Assembly (NCBI RefSeq): GCF_000003815.2
Contig: NC_049980.1
Span: 8,345,692 to 8,409,691, forward strand
DNA from: Branchiostoma floridae
Taxonomy: Eukaryota; Chordata; Leptocardii; Amphioxiformes; Branchiostomatidae
Direction: 5' to 3'
Length of the DNA stretch: 64,000 bases
The first letter of the stretch is position 1. Each line of letters starts with the position of its first letter. Both the position numbers and the translations under genes were made by a program. Shown one piece after another: positions 1 through 13,100 of the stretch. The notes under the pieces were generated by a model. That model did not search any database, was not told where the DNA came from, and worked only from the letters and a program-made list of their open reading frames with translations.

Positions 1-156
1 ATCGGTTCTACGTGGGTTTCAATTGTCAACATTTTCAAAATATTGCAGTCTGAAACTATCTTCCATAGACTTAACGATCCCCAAATACTGTACCCTACAG
101 TATCTTTATATACATCGAAAATAGGCTACCCAACGGATAAAGGTGAACCAACGTTA
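1..156. mobile_element. Partial MITE, family A (GGTGAACTA ends)
   Basis: The right end of a small inverted-repeat element. It ends in GGATAAAGGTGAACCAACG at about 135-153, matching the right ends of the copies at 15235-15453, 34589-34724 and 11165-11253. The left part lies outside the window or has decayed. Confidence 0.55.
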
Positions 157-1024
157 TCTTGTTAAAGAGAAAACTTATTTAATTTCCATTGGTTTGATGG
201 ATAAAAACTATTCAATGTATTTAGAGTAATGTACTGCAGAATGTGGCAGATTGGTTTTGGGAGTGCCTTAAAACTTTAACTGTACTACAATTAATTAAAA
301 TTTGGTATGGCGCTTGATTTATTTTTGCTGTTTATGTTCAAGGTTTTAGCACTTTGCTGCAAGAAGGTATTTACGAGTTATCACAAGCTGCCACTTGTGA
401 AAGGGACAAAAAGGGTTGTATATCATGCATTGTTTGGCATTTTTATGACGTGTATTACTTCTGATTATGATCCCGGCGGATGTTTACCCCCGACCCCAGG
501 AAATCCCCTCTTGAACAGCTTTTTTGTAACCTCCCACATGTCACGGGAACACACCTGCGGGAAGCACGCATGCCCAGAACAATTACGTGACGTAAACTCA
601 ATGTTTACATCGGGGATGGGCCATTCGTAACTAAGGGGGTACTCGTGCTTTGTTGTGTACACCGGTCACCGTTAGTTAACTAACCAAGAGAAGTAGTTTA
701 TACACAAAGTAATGTGTGGTTATGTACATGTTGTGATGGAATCACAGGATAGTACGATTAAATCGTTTTACTACACGACGCCAGCTCCCCTCGGGGCTGT
801 TAGTGTACCGTCCCCTAGTGAAAGCGGGTTGCCAACAACTTCACTACAGACGCGAACCGAGCAGCCAATGGGCCAACCTCCCAACTCATAGCAGCACAGG
901 CATCCCCGATTCAACCGCAGTCTGTTTCCCATACAAAAATCTCCACTGCTTCCAGGCGCGTGTACGAGTGTTCGCAGGGGAGATCTCTATCATTTTCGTG
1001 CCGTGTGACCGACTAGACTTACCG
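157..1024 (+). promoter_or_regulatory. CAMK4 5' flank / probable 5'UTR
   Basis: No convincing reading frame. The last 250 bp before the ATG are richer in G+C and CpG than the flanking introns, as expected for a 5'UTR or promoter. I see no TATA box at a sensible distance and cannot place the start site. Confidence 0.4.
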
Positions 1025-1134
1025 ATGACTGCGATGCCAGCGCCGAGCCGAGGGTCCGACACCTTCTGGATCGAGGGGTCCCGCACGGAGGCGGCGTTCG
1101 AAGATTTCTACGAGCTCGGGCCGCAGATAGGACA
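1025..1134 (+). CDS. CAMK4: CAMK4 coding exon 1
   Basis: ATG to a consensus GTGAGT donor. Encodes residues 1-36 plus two bases of codon 37. It holds the short N-terminus, the family motif FWIEGSR and the start of the glycine loop (GPQIG). The two leftover bases (CA) plus T from exon 2 give His37, where vertebrates have Arg (GRGATS). A second in-frame ATG lies three codons downstream (M4), so initiation at either is possible. 5'UTR extent is unknown. Confidence 0.88.
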
Positions 1135-4100
1135 GTGAGTATATAGTGATCCCTACTTCCTGTAGAAATCACACTTGTGTGTTTCGCTGTGTATGATTAA
1201 CGTTTTACCACGTTCAAGTCTAGAATCTGATTAACAGGTCGTGCACATAGATTAGACAGTACAGTATTTACTTCAAAAATAGTCCGGTCTTCTAGTTAAA
1301 CGATCAAAGACCACAGATACACGATGGTACATGCCTTGATACCTCACCTGAGCAGGTGTACACAAACAACAGTGCGTGCACATGTTGGTTACCAAATACA
1401 CACGGAGATCGCCATGAATGTGAACTGGCAGTCTTACGTGCGGAATTTCAGATGCTTCGGGAAGATTAGACGTAAGAATAAAGTTTGTGCACAGTCTTTG
1501 CACGTGGATTAATGCTTAAATGGCATTCTCCCGGACATTCCCTGCGGCTCGGTTTTGGCCATCGCTGTTAAACGTTCGGCAACACAGCAACGGAAGATTG
1601 CCAACAATACCCCCTGAAGTGGCATAGTTTCCCCTTGGCCTTTATATGGTTTGAATTATAGGGGTGTTTACTTTACATAGTTCAAAGAACTTGGCACAGT
1701 TTTGTTTATGGTCCTGTGTTTCAACCGTGGCAAAGGTACGTGTTTTTCCATGCATGGGTGCGGCCAGGAAGTGATCAGGTACTAGTATTTTTCATGGTGC
1801 ACCTGGTGCTAAAAGTAAAACCAACCATTGAAGCCGCCAGGATCTATGTTTTTTTGGGGGGAATTTAATAAATGAAGACATTTATTGCCACATAAGGCCA
1901 AGTACATTAACAGGTTGCTCATTTACCACAATCCAATAAAACTTAAGGTATTTAAATGAGATATAAAATGGGACAAACACCCTTTGAAAAGTTAGTTTAT
2001 GAAATAAATATTATAAAATTTTTTCTGTTTTCAAACTGTAGGTCTGTATGCCTGTAGAGATTTTAACAGCAATGATACCAATATTGATACAGTGTTGTAT
2101 TCTTATAGGCAGGGGGTGGGGTGGGGTGGTGACACCCACTCCACCTCTACACACACACACTACATGTAGGAGGTATCCCAAAAGAATAATCAATGAAATT
2201 GAATCATCTGTTTGCAGCGCAGTCTCCGTTTTCCATAAAACTCTGGAAATGCTATCTCAGGGGTTTGGATTTCCAAACTTTCCATGGGTGCATGCTCTCA
2301 GACCCCCTCAAAATCTACAAAAGCCCCCCCCCCCACAAAATCCTGGCATGTTACTGACAGATCTCGTAAACCCATTATGTAAACCTCAACAAAGGCAGCT
2401 CCATCATCCCCCATCCATAATGATTTTTGAAGTGGCCCCAACTGGTGAACCTTACAGAAGGCACGGTCGTTAAGTTTCAATTGGCCTTCACACACGTCAG
2501 GTACCTGCAATAAACTTTCATCAACGTCAGTCTTTGGGAATTTTTACTGACCATGGAGCCAAGTAATTAAGACTTATTTGAACACATTGAAAGATTCTGT
2601 AATATTTGACATTATGTTTATAGAATATAGACCCTTAAGATAGATTTTGAAAACGTTGCCAATTAGGTGGAATAGTTACAAGCATGATGACTGTTTAACG
2701 TTAATAGATTCTCAATGGGAAAATTAGAGTTGATGAGACACTCCAGACAGGATGAAAGCTTTTACAGTGGGGACTAAAGTCATTGGTATTTCTGTAGGGT
2801 CATCAAACAGATAAATGTACCTTTATTACAGCTAAAGCCTGATGTGATATCATAGTACTATGTAATTGTACTGCTATCGTTTGTGTGGAGATATGACATA
2901 ATATAACAATATGTTGATACGCAACATAGATTGTAACAGCTGATTATTCCCCTTTCCATAATGTTTAATGGCTATGGACATTTATTTGCTGAAATAAATT
3001 TTCATTAACTAATTGAAGAAATTTGTCATAATGAAACAATTTTATATAAGCCTCCTTTGCAGCCTTCTAGGAACGGCAGTATTTATTGGGGGGAGGCGTT
3101 GATGCTGCGGTATCCAGTCTTTTATCTATCAGGGCCAGGTTCTTATACCAATATCATTAAAATCAGCATTAAGAAATATGCGCAGCAGACTACATTGTAT
3201 CACAACTTGTTGCGAGTGGTGGATGATACACAAAAAGTTGTCTGCTGCTGAAGGGAAACCTGCTTCATAATCTGGACTTTTGTCGTAATTGATATCTTCA
3301 TTAGTGCCAAATATACCGTTTTTAACTCATATAGACAAGTGTACTGGTAAAATATGACACCATGAATGAATTCAAAGTTGAAGATGATGATATGTTTATT
3401 TTGGTAATGAATGACCAGTGTGTCAATATCACGAGTGTTTTTTCTAAGCAGTTTTTTTTTGTGCGGAATACTTTGTACACCAACATCCAACTGGCTCCAG
3501 ATAAAATTTAACCAAACTTGAGAGAGAAAAACAACACATCCAGTCCACAGGGAACACAGTTTAATGATTGCTGGTACAGAAGGAGATCTCTTTCTGCCTG
3601 AAAGTCGATAACATTTCATTTTCTATGCCATTGGTAATGTTAAAGGGTGTGAAATAGGTATTGATTTTGGTCTGTACAGAATGATAAAGTCCACTCCCAC
3701 TGTTCATGAGTGGGCGTAGATAAGTTAGAATTCATGGCCATGGCTGGGATTGGAATGGCATATAGGTAATGATGGTATTAAGAGGGTTCAAAGTAGATCG
3801 AACCCCCATGGGTGTATTCAATATTGAATGTCCACGAGTGTAGCTCAGATGCAGATATTTTATTCCTAAGTTAAAGTAAGAGGCTGACATATTCCAGAGA
3901 AATTTGCAATCGGAGATTGGAAATAAAACCCTTGTCACGATACGGGTCACAGTTCCTTACTGTTGCTACGAGTACTTCCTAAGGAATTCATTACTGCCAG
4001 CATACTTCTGCCCCTGTATCTCCATCCCCATGGACACAGCTCTGTTCTTTGCCCCAAAAGGTCCCTGTGAATAGAATTGTAAAGAGGCAGTTGCTTGTAT

Positions 4101-7100
4101 ATCTTGGACGTTTTTTGTCCCTTCGACATGTGTAAATGTTGTAAAGATGAAAGAGACATGTCTGAAGTATGTGTTAAACTTGTTTACCTGGAGCTTCTGC
4201 TGGTTTGTATGCATTTGCCATCAACGTTTTATCAGACGAAAAGTACTGGGTATTTTTTTGGTCAAAATGTCATCAGAAGAAGCGGACTGATGATGTAAAG
4301 ACTTGTGTTACAGGTCGCCGTAACAGTTACTCTCCAAGCAGAGGTTATGCTCCGGCTGTTTTTGACGTTTTTTCATCAGGATTTCTATGTTGTACTCTTT
4401 TGTCGATGTCTCGTGGCCTCAATAATACAGTACAAAATAGAAAGCCGAATAAAAACGCCTAAGAAAACGTGCAAGCAGATTAATTAGCAAAGCTGCATTG
4501 CACTACTAATACTAATTAACAAAAAAGTGTCATGCTTCATCTTCAGTCTGAGGTTCAGCCATTTTATCTTTTAACCTTTAGAAACTCTCGGAAACAAGCA
4601 ATAGAATCCAAGTGGCTTCAATATTTTCATGTTATCTTGCTCAGGTGATGCAGATGGCAGACTCACCACGCACATTCACCCCTATAGCTTTAGTTATGAT
4701 ATTATCCACCATCACTAGGCGAAGCTGGGGTGTTTGAGAAATATGCCCCAAGGAGTGATAATGGTGTGCAAGACTGACGTTACAGGTTGTTGGGGAAGAT
4801 TAAGGGCGATTGGCTGACTGCTTGTCTCAAGAGTCACATAGCTAGTGAAGCATTTGATGCGATGTTTATATCTAAGAATCTTGATATAGCTGTAGGGCTT
4901 TCTGGTATCAAAGTCTAAGAAGGGCCCATAGTAAATAAAAATCAGGAAAACTGATGTGGGTGTGTAGAGTGTGTGGGTTTCATGTTATATGTGAATTATT
5001 GTTATGCATCAGCAGCATTCTGTGTTCTAATGTGGATATGAAAATAGATTGTGATACATAACAACTGTTTTGAGGACTATGCTGCAAAAACTTTCTAATT
5101 TTTGATAATATGTCATACATATATCAACTAGCAATACAATTAGAGATGGCAGACTTCATCCCATTTAACGATAACCACCTTGGCAATATGCAACTATACG
5201 TCTGTCAGCATCATTCATGCAAAAATGTCTTTTTGCCACAAACATATGTACATCTAAACAGCTCTACCTTTGGTTACAATATTCACCTTACCCAACTCTT
5301 AAGGTGACATATGGTAAAGATAATCAAAGTTGAGGACCTGATAATTGTGCTCGTGTAAATCATTCATTTTGAGGCTTATAAAGTGGCAGGATATGACAGG
5401 AACATCTGGCACATCATATGGGATATTAAATCACTGGGATTCTTGATCTTATACACCATGAAGTTCCCAGCACTTACATTGCTTCCATTTACATGCACCT
5501 GGTGTATGTGGTATTCAGGCCAAGTGATATTGGTCTTTGTGGTAATACACTCAATAATCAATTGTACTGTCAACCGCACTTCACTGGTCCGGACTCTAAA
5601 TTGCATCTGGTTACTTTTTTATCGTCGTTATCTGGACGGCTTTGTGCAAACAGGATGGAAGTATGGCGCTTGGATTGCGGTCATGATAAATTTCATTCCT
5701 AGTTTAAGTTTGATTCCAATTGTGCACTTTAAGAGATCTGTCAACTTGATAATGTCAGGATCACGAAGACACCTTTGACAGCCTGATTTTACCAATTGTA
5801 ACTGTGAGAAGACTTTTCTATTTATTTTCTATGCCTTATCATTCATGATAATTTTGACAGGTAAAGTAGTTGGCCTGGAACAAGGCTGTATAGCATGTGA
5901 TTACCCAACTTCTTTGGCATATTGTAGATCATAAAGTACAATGTAAGCCTGTTGAAAAGTACTTTGTTTGGTATTTCATTGTTTTGTGACATTTCTTTTT
6001 TTAAATTTGGCAATGACCTTTCTCTTGCTATTATTGATCTTTTGGAAATTATAGCCCTGCGAAAATGTTGTTACTTCTAGTAGAGTTATTATGATGGGAG
6101 TTACGTAATATACTATATTTCTTTTGATAAAGTAAGATCATTCCACTTAATTAGCATTACATCGATTGCAAAGCCAAATCTTAGGGTTATCTTCTTGAAC
6201 ATTTTTAGAATATATGAAAATATTAATTTGACATTGTTTTGTAGAATGTTTATGACACAAAGGAATGATTTTTCCTCCTCCAGGTTTAATGTGCTATGTT
6301 TTACATGTAAACAACATTCCTAAACAGTCAGAAGGTCATGTTCATGACCATGTCTGTAATGCCTACATTTTTCCAAGAAAAGAAACAAAAGAATTGACAG
6401 ACTTTAGCATTTGCATTGTTGTGTACCAGTCAGGGAAAAGTTATCAGGGTGTTTAATGTGATATATATGGTGTTACTTAATTGATAAATGTATTATATAG
6501 TATTTGTATGGATATTTCCAAAAATCTATGATCAATCAAATTAACAAACTGTGTAGTCAAGATGAAAGTTTTTCTTTTTGAAATCTGATCGTTGCTGAAC
6601 ACTGCACTAAATGTACATGTAACTTCAAATTTCTGCTGAATCTTTTGCTGAATCTGATAAACATGTTTTGACAGGTGGTTGCAGTGTTGTTTCATTATGC
6701 AAAATTTAAGCCAACGTGTATGTGGCTGAGTTTACGGTCTCCTGCCTTGTATGTTTGGCAAACTGCACAGAGAACTAATGGGAATCGCTAATGTCTAATG
6801 GTCAGTGTGCAATATGCATCTTGTTTTAACAGGAAAGTTATGGTTACAAAAGCATGCCATCCAACTCATGTCTGTAGTGTCAGCACTAGATACTTGATCA
6901 TGTTTGAAAGAGAATAGACTGGAGTCGAGCAAAGTTCAGGGTAGTTACCACTACATTCCTCACTGTCCTGTCTGGCACAGTGTCAAAACTGGACAAACAG
7001 ACTGCTGGTAAATCACATTAGTCAAACTTGACTTTTGCTCAGTAGTATTTGGAGAATAAAATGAAATCCAGGGCTTCTGTAAATTAAATGTATGATACTT

Positions 7101-10100
7101 ACTGATTGTGGTCATGTGTGTTATGCTAAAGGCAATATCGGCTATAAAGAATACATAGATTGATTCTTACTATCCTTCAAATTCCCTTTAATAAAAAAAA
7201 TCAGCAGGTGTTTTTGACTACAAAGGAGTCTAGATTTGCATATGTCAGATGCCTCCAGACCCTGACTTAAACCACTGTAATCCTAATTTTGGCGCCCTAA
7301 TTTTGACACTTCTTTTTAACTTTCAAATTATTACTAGAGCTGAAGCATTTAGATTTAATGTTTAATGGCATTGGTTTTAACAGTCAAGTCAATACCCCTG
7401 AATCTAACATCTCTTCAGAATCTCTGAACCATGAAATGTTTTCATAACACAACCATGAAATGTTTTCATAACACTTCTTCTGTCCTTTTTATGATTAATG
7501 TGGCAATAGAGTACCCTGACCTGATTGTTGCTGTTGAATATTTAATGACAATGAATTATTGTTGAGGAGACGTTGTATACATAAATGTCTCTGAAGGATA
7601 CACTTGAAACCAGGTCCCTAAGACCACTGAATACATATAATAACCATTCTGATGATATAGTGTGATACCCTCTAACCACATGACAATAGACAGCTGTTGT
7701 CATAGAATCACAATCAATTGGTATGCCTATTACTATCTTGTGAGTGAATAAGCTAGCACAGTTGCATGACAAGAACCAGGCATTAGGAATTCATTCAGAA
7801 TTCTTAATGAGGAACCTTGTTGGTTGCTATGGGTGAAGGTGTAAACACCCGAAGGTAATGACAGAAAATTGCCCTGTAAAACCATGTTATGTGCAGCACA
7901 TTGGTATATGGCAACAAAGACCTGTCCAAGGTTGGTTCATCCTTGGAACAATAAGGTTCAGTTTGTGCATCCTTGGTCGGGAGGTGAGAGGAGGGCTATG
8001 CATGGTTTTGTTAGGAGGAGAAAAGGAAAGGATTGTCATGAGGCTTTCACATTAACCCCGGGGGCCCCAGGTGTAACAATCATGGATCAAAGGCCTAGAC
8101 TGAGTTTCTGTAGTATAATTTACTATATTTTAGTATAAAGGTGATACAGTTCAGCAGGGCTATACTGTGTCTCCATGCAAGATCTGACCCTCTGTCACGT
8201 CACAAAACCTCGCTTGTTTTGGATAGACAAAACTTTCACTTTGACCATCAAGAAAATCTTAATGACAGACTTAGTACAGAAAGTTAACAATTGAAAGAAA
8301 AAAAAAGTTAACAATTGAAACTTTGAAAGAAAAGATTTAAAGAAGATTTGAAGCAGGAGTCAGCCCTGGTCCATACTCGACACAACTTATGGCACAGCCG
8401 AATAAGCTTGGTGGTTTGTCATAATTTTGCAAAGGCGATTGTATCTTCCCACACTCTATATTTAATGATATCTTATATGTTTATAGATTTCACACCCACT
8501 GTCATTCTCCCAGTAGATGAACAGGTAAAAATAATTACTAAATTCAATACTAACACTTCGAGTTAAAAATATATTTTCCTGGTTTTCAGTAATGCTCTTG
8601 GCAAGTTGTAGGATCATAAACAGGGTATTTTGTACTACGAATATTAAACTTTGTGATGCAAAGTAATGCATGGTCTGCAGATCATGACAAACTTTGCCCT
8701 AATCTTGCTTCAATTGCTCTCAGCTTTGGTACCAAGCTTAAGTCAATACCTACTTGTTAACCTGGTATGGCTTAATGGTGTCTGACTAATCAATTATGAT
8801 TATCATTAAATATGCATGTTGAGGCCCTTTGTTATTTTTCTGACTCACATGCAAAAATATTGCATGTACCATTCAAAGGATTCAACACCAAAATGTTATG
8901 TCAGCACTAATCGTTGAAGGAAGTTCTTGATATAATATCTTAGTATAAACTTTGCCTGTTCATGGTCTCTACCATTTTCCAACAACCAAGAAATTAAATT
9001 GGTGTGGCTTATGTCCATATACATTTGTAACATTGTGCTGCCATTACTTTTAGATTATGCTGCAAGTTTACATTTCTTCTGGTGGTGTGATGGTGGCCTA
9101 TGCACAGCTTCTTAGGTCTAGTATGTTATAAAATATAAAGGCAGTGGCTGGCAACAGGTGTTTTGGTCTCTTGAGTAGGCAGTTTACACACATCAGAGAG
9201 CGTACAGCTGTAGGCATGAGAAATATTTGGCAATGTCCTGGTGACAAATCTCTATGTTTATGGATAGACGGGCATTCCATTGTCACTAAAGTATTGAGCA
9301 TTATAGTGCATTTGGGTTGCCATGCACTGTGTCAACATGTAAGTGTCTGTTTAAAAATCAATCTGGAGTGCTTGCAGTCTAAACTGTGTCAAGCATGAGG
9401 AGAAGTCAGTGTAAACAAATGTGTTCATGGGGTTGCATATCATTATATACATTTGCACATGTACAATGTAAACTTTCAAAGGCTTCTTTCTGCTGTGCTG
9501 ATTTTGGAACACAAACATGGTATCAGGTTTACACATACGTGAAGTTACGCAAGAGCTAGGTGTTAGAAAATGGTAGCTGTTCAGAAACAAGGCAAAGGAG
9601 AAAATAAAAAGGACAAATGGTGGCAAGCTGAGCATTGTTTAGTGTTTTGTTTCAGGTCAATAATTTACTTTTGCTTATTCAATTATAATGATCTGCTCCA
9701 TCAAAATTTTGCTGCAAAATATTGTTTTCAAAACAACAATTCATAATGATTGTTATTTTTTCCTATCAATGACGGCCCACCTCAGCAAAGACTGATATGC
9801 AGCGAGGATGAGTGAGTGAGTGAGATACAAACCTCAAAGCTTGTCTCTAGGACCTGGTGCATTTTGTCTTACATGGTAATTCCATATGCACAGAACCAGT
9901 AGCTCTTTTGAAGTTAATAGTAAGAAGAGAAGATTTGATTATCTGTTAGCATTAAGATTTTTTTGTCCCACACTCAAGTTACTCAAATCAAGCAGGTTAA
10001 CTTGATTACCCTGCACCAGAGAGAGGACATCTAAAGAAACTATAATATTACATTTTCTCAGTGAAACTTTATACTCTCCCCTTCACCAAGTCATTAGTTT

Positions 10101-13100
10101 CTCCAAGTAGGAGGTCTCTATTCCTGTTTATGTTGTTAAAATTGTTTTTTACTGTTCAGGATAGCTTAAAAGGCTAGTAAGACTAACTTTTAGTAGTTTT
10201 ACTCGACAGTTTGAAAGAGGTAGCATAATCTAACATTATTATAGCAGAAATTTATGATACATACTAGAAGTAGTAAACCTAATATTTCATGTCTTTATTT
10301 AGCCATTGTTTAAAATCTATACTGTCCTCTGCTCTCAACTCTAAATATGTTCTTCCTGTGGCATAGACCCACACAGCCAATCATAAATGAGGCTATCGAA
10401 AAAGCCTTTTGAAATTGATTGGACTCATTGTGTGGTCTTTTACTGTGCGGTAGAACATGCCTTGATCTCAGTCTAGATGAAAGCATGCATAAAGAAAATT
10501 TATCACATGTTATGGATAAAACATAGCAATCACTGAGGATGATACATACTCTGTACTCTGTAAGTCCATACAGAAAGGATAAGTCTCCAGCCTCCTTTTA
10601 TTAAGCTGAAGAGAGCATGCGTTTAATGACCATCATATCGGAGCTATTTTTTCTTGGCACACCTGGTTTCCTGCCCATGTCATCAAAAGATGTACTGATT
10701 AAAAGAGGGTTCCGACCATCTCATTAGTACATTCAGTATTGTTACTGTGTGTATGGGGCAGATATTGGGCCACAACCTATCTTTTTTTCTTTTGAAATTT
10801 TATTCTGTCTTTTTTTGTTTCAAAATCTTAATGGGTCATCTTTTGAATGATAAGAGGAAAAACAAAACTATCTTTTGTGCCACTCATTTTATGGGAGTCC
10901 ATGTTTTGTTGATTTTTGTTGATGAATATATCATTTCAAGCTGACAAAAATACATTTTCAATTGGTCTTGTACACAACAATTGGTTTTCTGTATTTGAAT
11001 GCAAAGAAATAGACGCTAGTTCACCTTTTTGGGGTAACCTTTGTCCGTTGTTTTTAAAAGCAGGGTATTTAAGGATGTTAAGTTGATTTGATTTTGGTTT
11101 CAACAAGGATGTTATATAACATCCTTCAAATTGCAATATTTTTTATGTATAAAAATGTAAAAATAAATTGCAGTTTGACATTGACTTGATGTCCCTAAAT
11201 ACTCTACTCAACTATACGTAGCTTACCACATAGATAAAGGTGAACTAGCTTTATAGCTAGAGGATCTTTTCAAACGCTTCAAAAAAGGATAATTCCTTTT
11301 TAAGTCAACTACAGTTTAGAATGGGAACATCAGAGCTGCATGTAGCTTTGTCTCAGGGCTCAACCATTGTTTTTTTTCTTTTCCCAGTGGAGCCACATCT
11401 GTTGTGTACCGTTGTGAACAGCTGGGCACCAAACTTCCATACGCAGTGAAAAGAATCAAGAAAACTGTAAGTACTTCAATCCTGTCCAGACCACATGTTA
11501 CAGACAACACATACTTGGTTATTAATTTCAGCTTTGAGTACTGGAAACATTTTTACAAATGCCAGGAGCTCAGTGAAAGGCGTTTGAATTGGCAGTAGTC
11601 ATGAAAGGCATCTGAAGCATTTTAGAGATAAATGAAAAATATCTCAGACCAATTTAAAGGCCTTTCATGGAGCTCCAGGCCCTAGTAAGGTCTTCACAGT
11701 ACTCAAAAGTTAGCTTTTTGCTTTTTTAACTCAAGTATCAACAATACGTACAGATCACAGTCAATAGCAGATGGTTTGACATCAGCTGAACTGTCAAAAA
11801 TAACCATTTTCATGCTTCTTTGCTTTACATATCCTGTAAACCACCATATGGTTTAACGCACCAGGTTTGTACCGAAGAGTATAAAATTTGTCCTACTGAG
11901 CTAACTGATTTTCTTTGAAAGACATTTCAACATAGCACATCCCACAAGAAAGGATTTCTTAGGTTTTGTACCTCCATAGGGAAATTAAATGTAACCTATT
12001 GCCATAGCCAAGCAGCCCTGGAATCAGTACCACGGGCATGGCTATATCCCCATCTTCTGTTTACAGATGAGATACTTCTACTAGCAGTCTTCTGAGACTG
12101 GACTGCCAAAGAAAGTCATAACTATAAAATAACGGGATGAATCTTTTGTACAATTTGTGTATTTTCATTGTGCTGGGAGAACTAACTTTTGCTTGATCTA
12201 TTATGACGGATGATGGGACCTTTCTTTTACAATCTTCTATCTGACTTTTTGGCAGCTCTTTTTTAGTAGCATACACGTTGAATGAGTGACAACTTCTGGG
12301 ATTTGAACTTTTGACCGCAGGACAACAATCAGGATTTTGAACTCTTGACCTATAGCTTGATGTGTTTTTCAGCTGTCATGATCTGTAATAATAATAACTG
12401 ATGATTGTTTGGTTTGACATGTGACCTTTGAATAGAAGACATCAACAGATGGTAGCATGGCCGACAAGATGAAATACATCCCTTTTCAAAGTTCTTTTAT
12501 GCACATGTGTATACAATGCTACTTTTCTTGCATATTTTCTGTTTTGTTTATTTCTTGGTGGTAGTCTACATGTCATTCAGAGTATCTTGCAGAGAAGCAG
12601 AGATTGCTATGTGGTGGCTGTTATTTCTGCCCACTTACGTCCCTGCCCTTCTATGCTGACTTACGTATCACTAACACATGCACCCACACACACAGGGAAG
12701 GCTGTTTGCCGACCTAATAGATTGTCACTCTCAGCCACTTTCCGAGCAAGGGACCATTAATCTCTGACCGGTGGACAAGTAAATTATTATTTCCTGTTTA
12801 AGCTCATTGATAGATGCATCATCTGTGAAGAACCTTCCGGGAAGGCATGAGGTTGTCAATCATTGGTGGTGTTCTTGGAAAGGGCATGGCAAAAATATGC
12901 TGTGGGAGATTGTAAATTAGTATAGGAAGCTGCAGCTGAACTGATTGTTTTGGTCGCTGTAATGGATTAAAACTTCTGAAGTTTACCTTACCTTTGCCCA
13001 ATGATATATTCTGTATCTGTATCTGTATCTGTATAGCCGGTATAACCGCCATTCGGCGTAACACACCAGCTTCGCAGGCACGCGGCGCGGCAGCAGCTGG

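Larger units (their letters stand above)
1135..11387 (+). other. CAMK4 intron 1 (10.3 kb)
   Basis: AT-rich, no exon-like frames. It holds a C-rich tract near 2323-2334, a perfect tandem duplication of a 24-26-bp unit (7427-7478), a short GAGT run near 9812 and a partial family-A MITE near its 3' end. Long frames at 2048-2473, 3200-3619 (minus) and 5383-5778 look like chance frames. Confidence 0.7.

Noticed and set aside
2048..2473. 141-codon plus-strand frame
   Set aside because: Runs through a C homopolymer and CA-rich low-complexity sequence; no motif.
3200..3619. 139-codon minus-strand frame
   Set aside because: AT-rich intronic sequence, no recognisable domain.
5383..5778. 131-codon open frame with hydrophobic segments in CAMK4 intron 1
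   Set aside because: AT-rich, no family resemblance, no splice signals or GC-rich codon use, and inside an intron; hydrophobic residues follow from T-rich codons.
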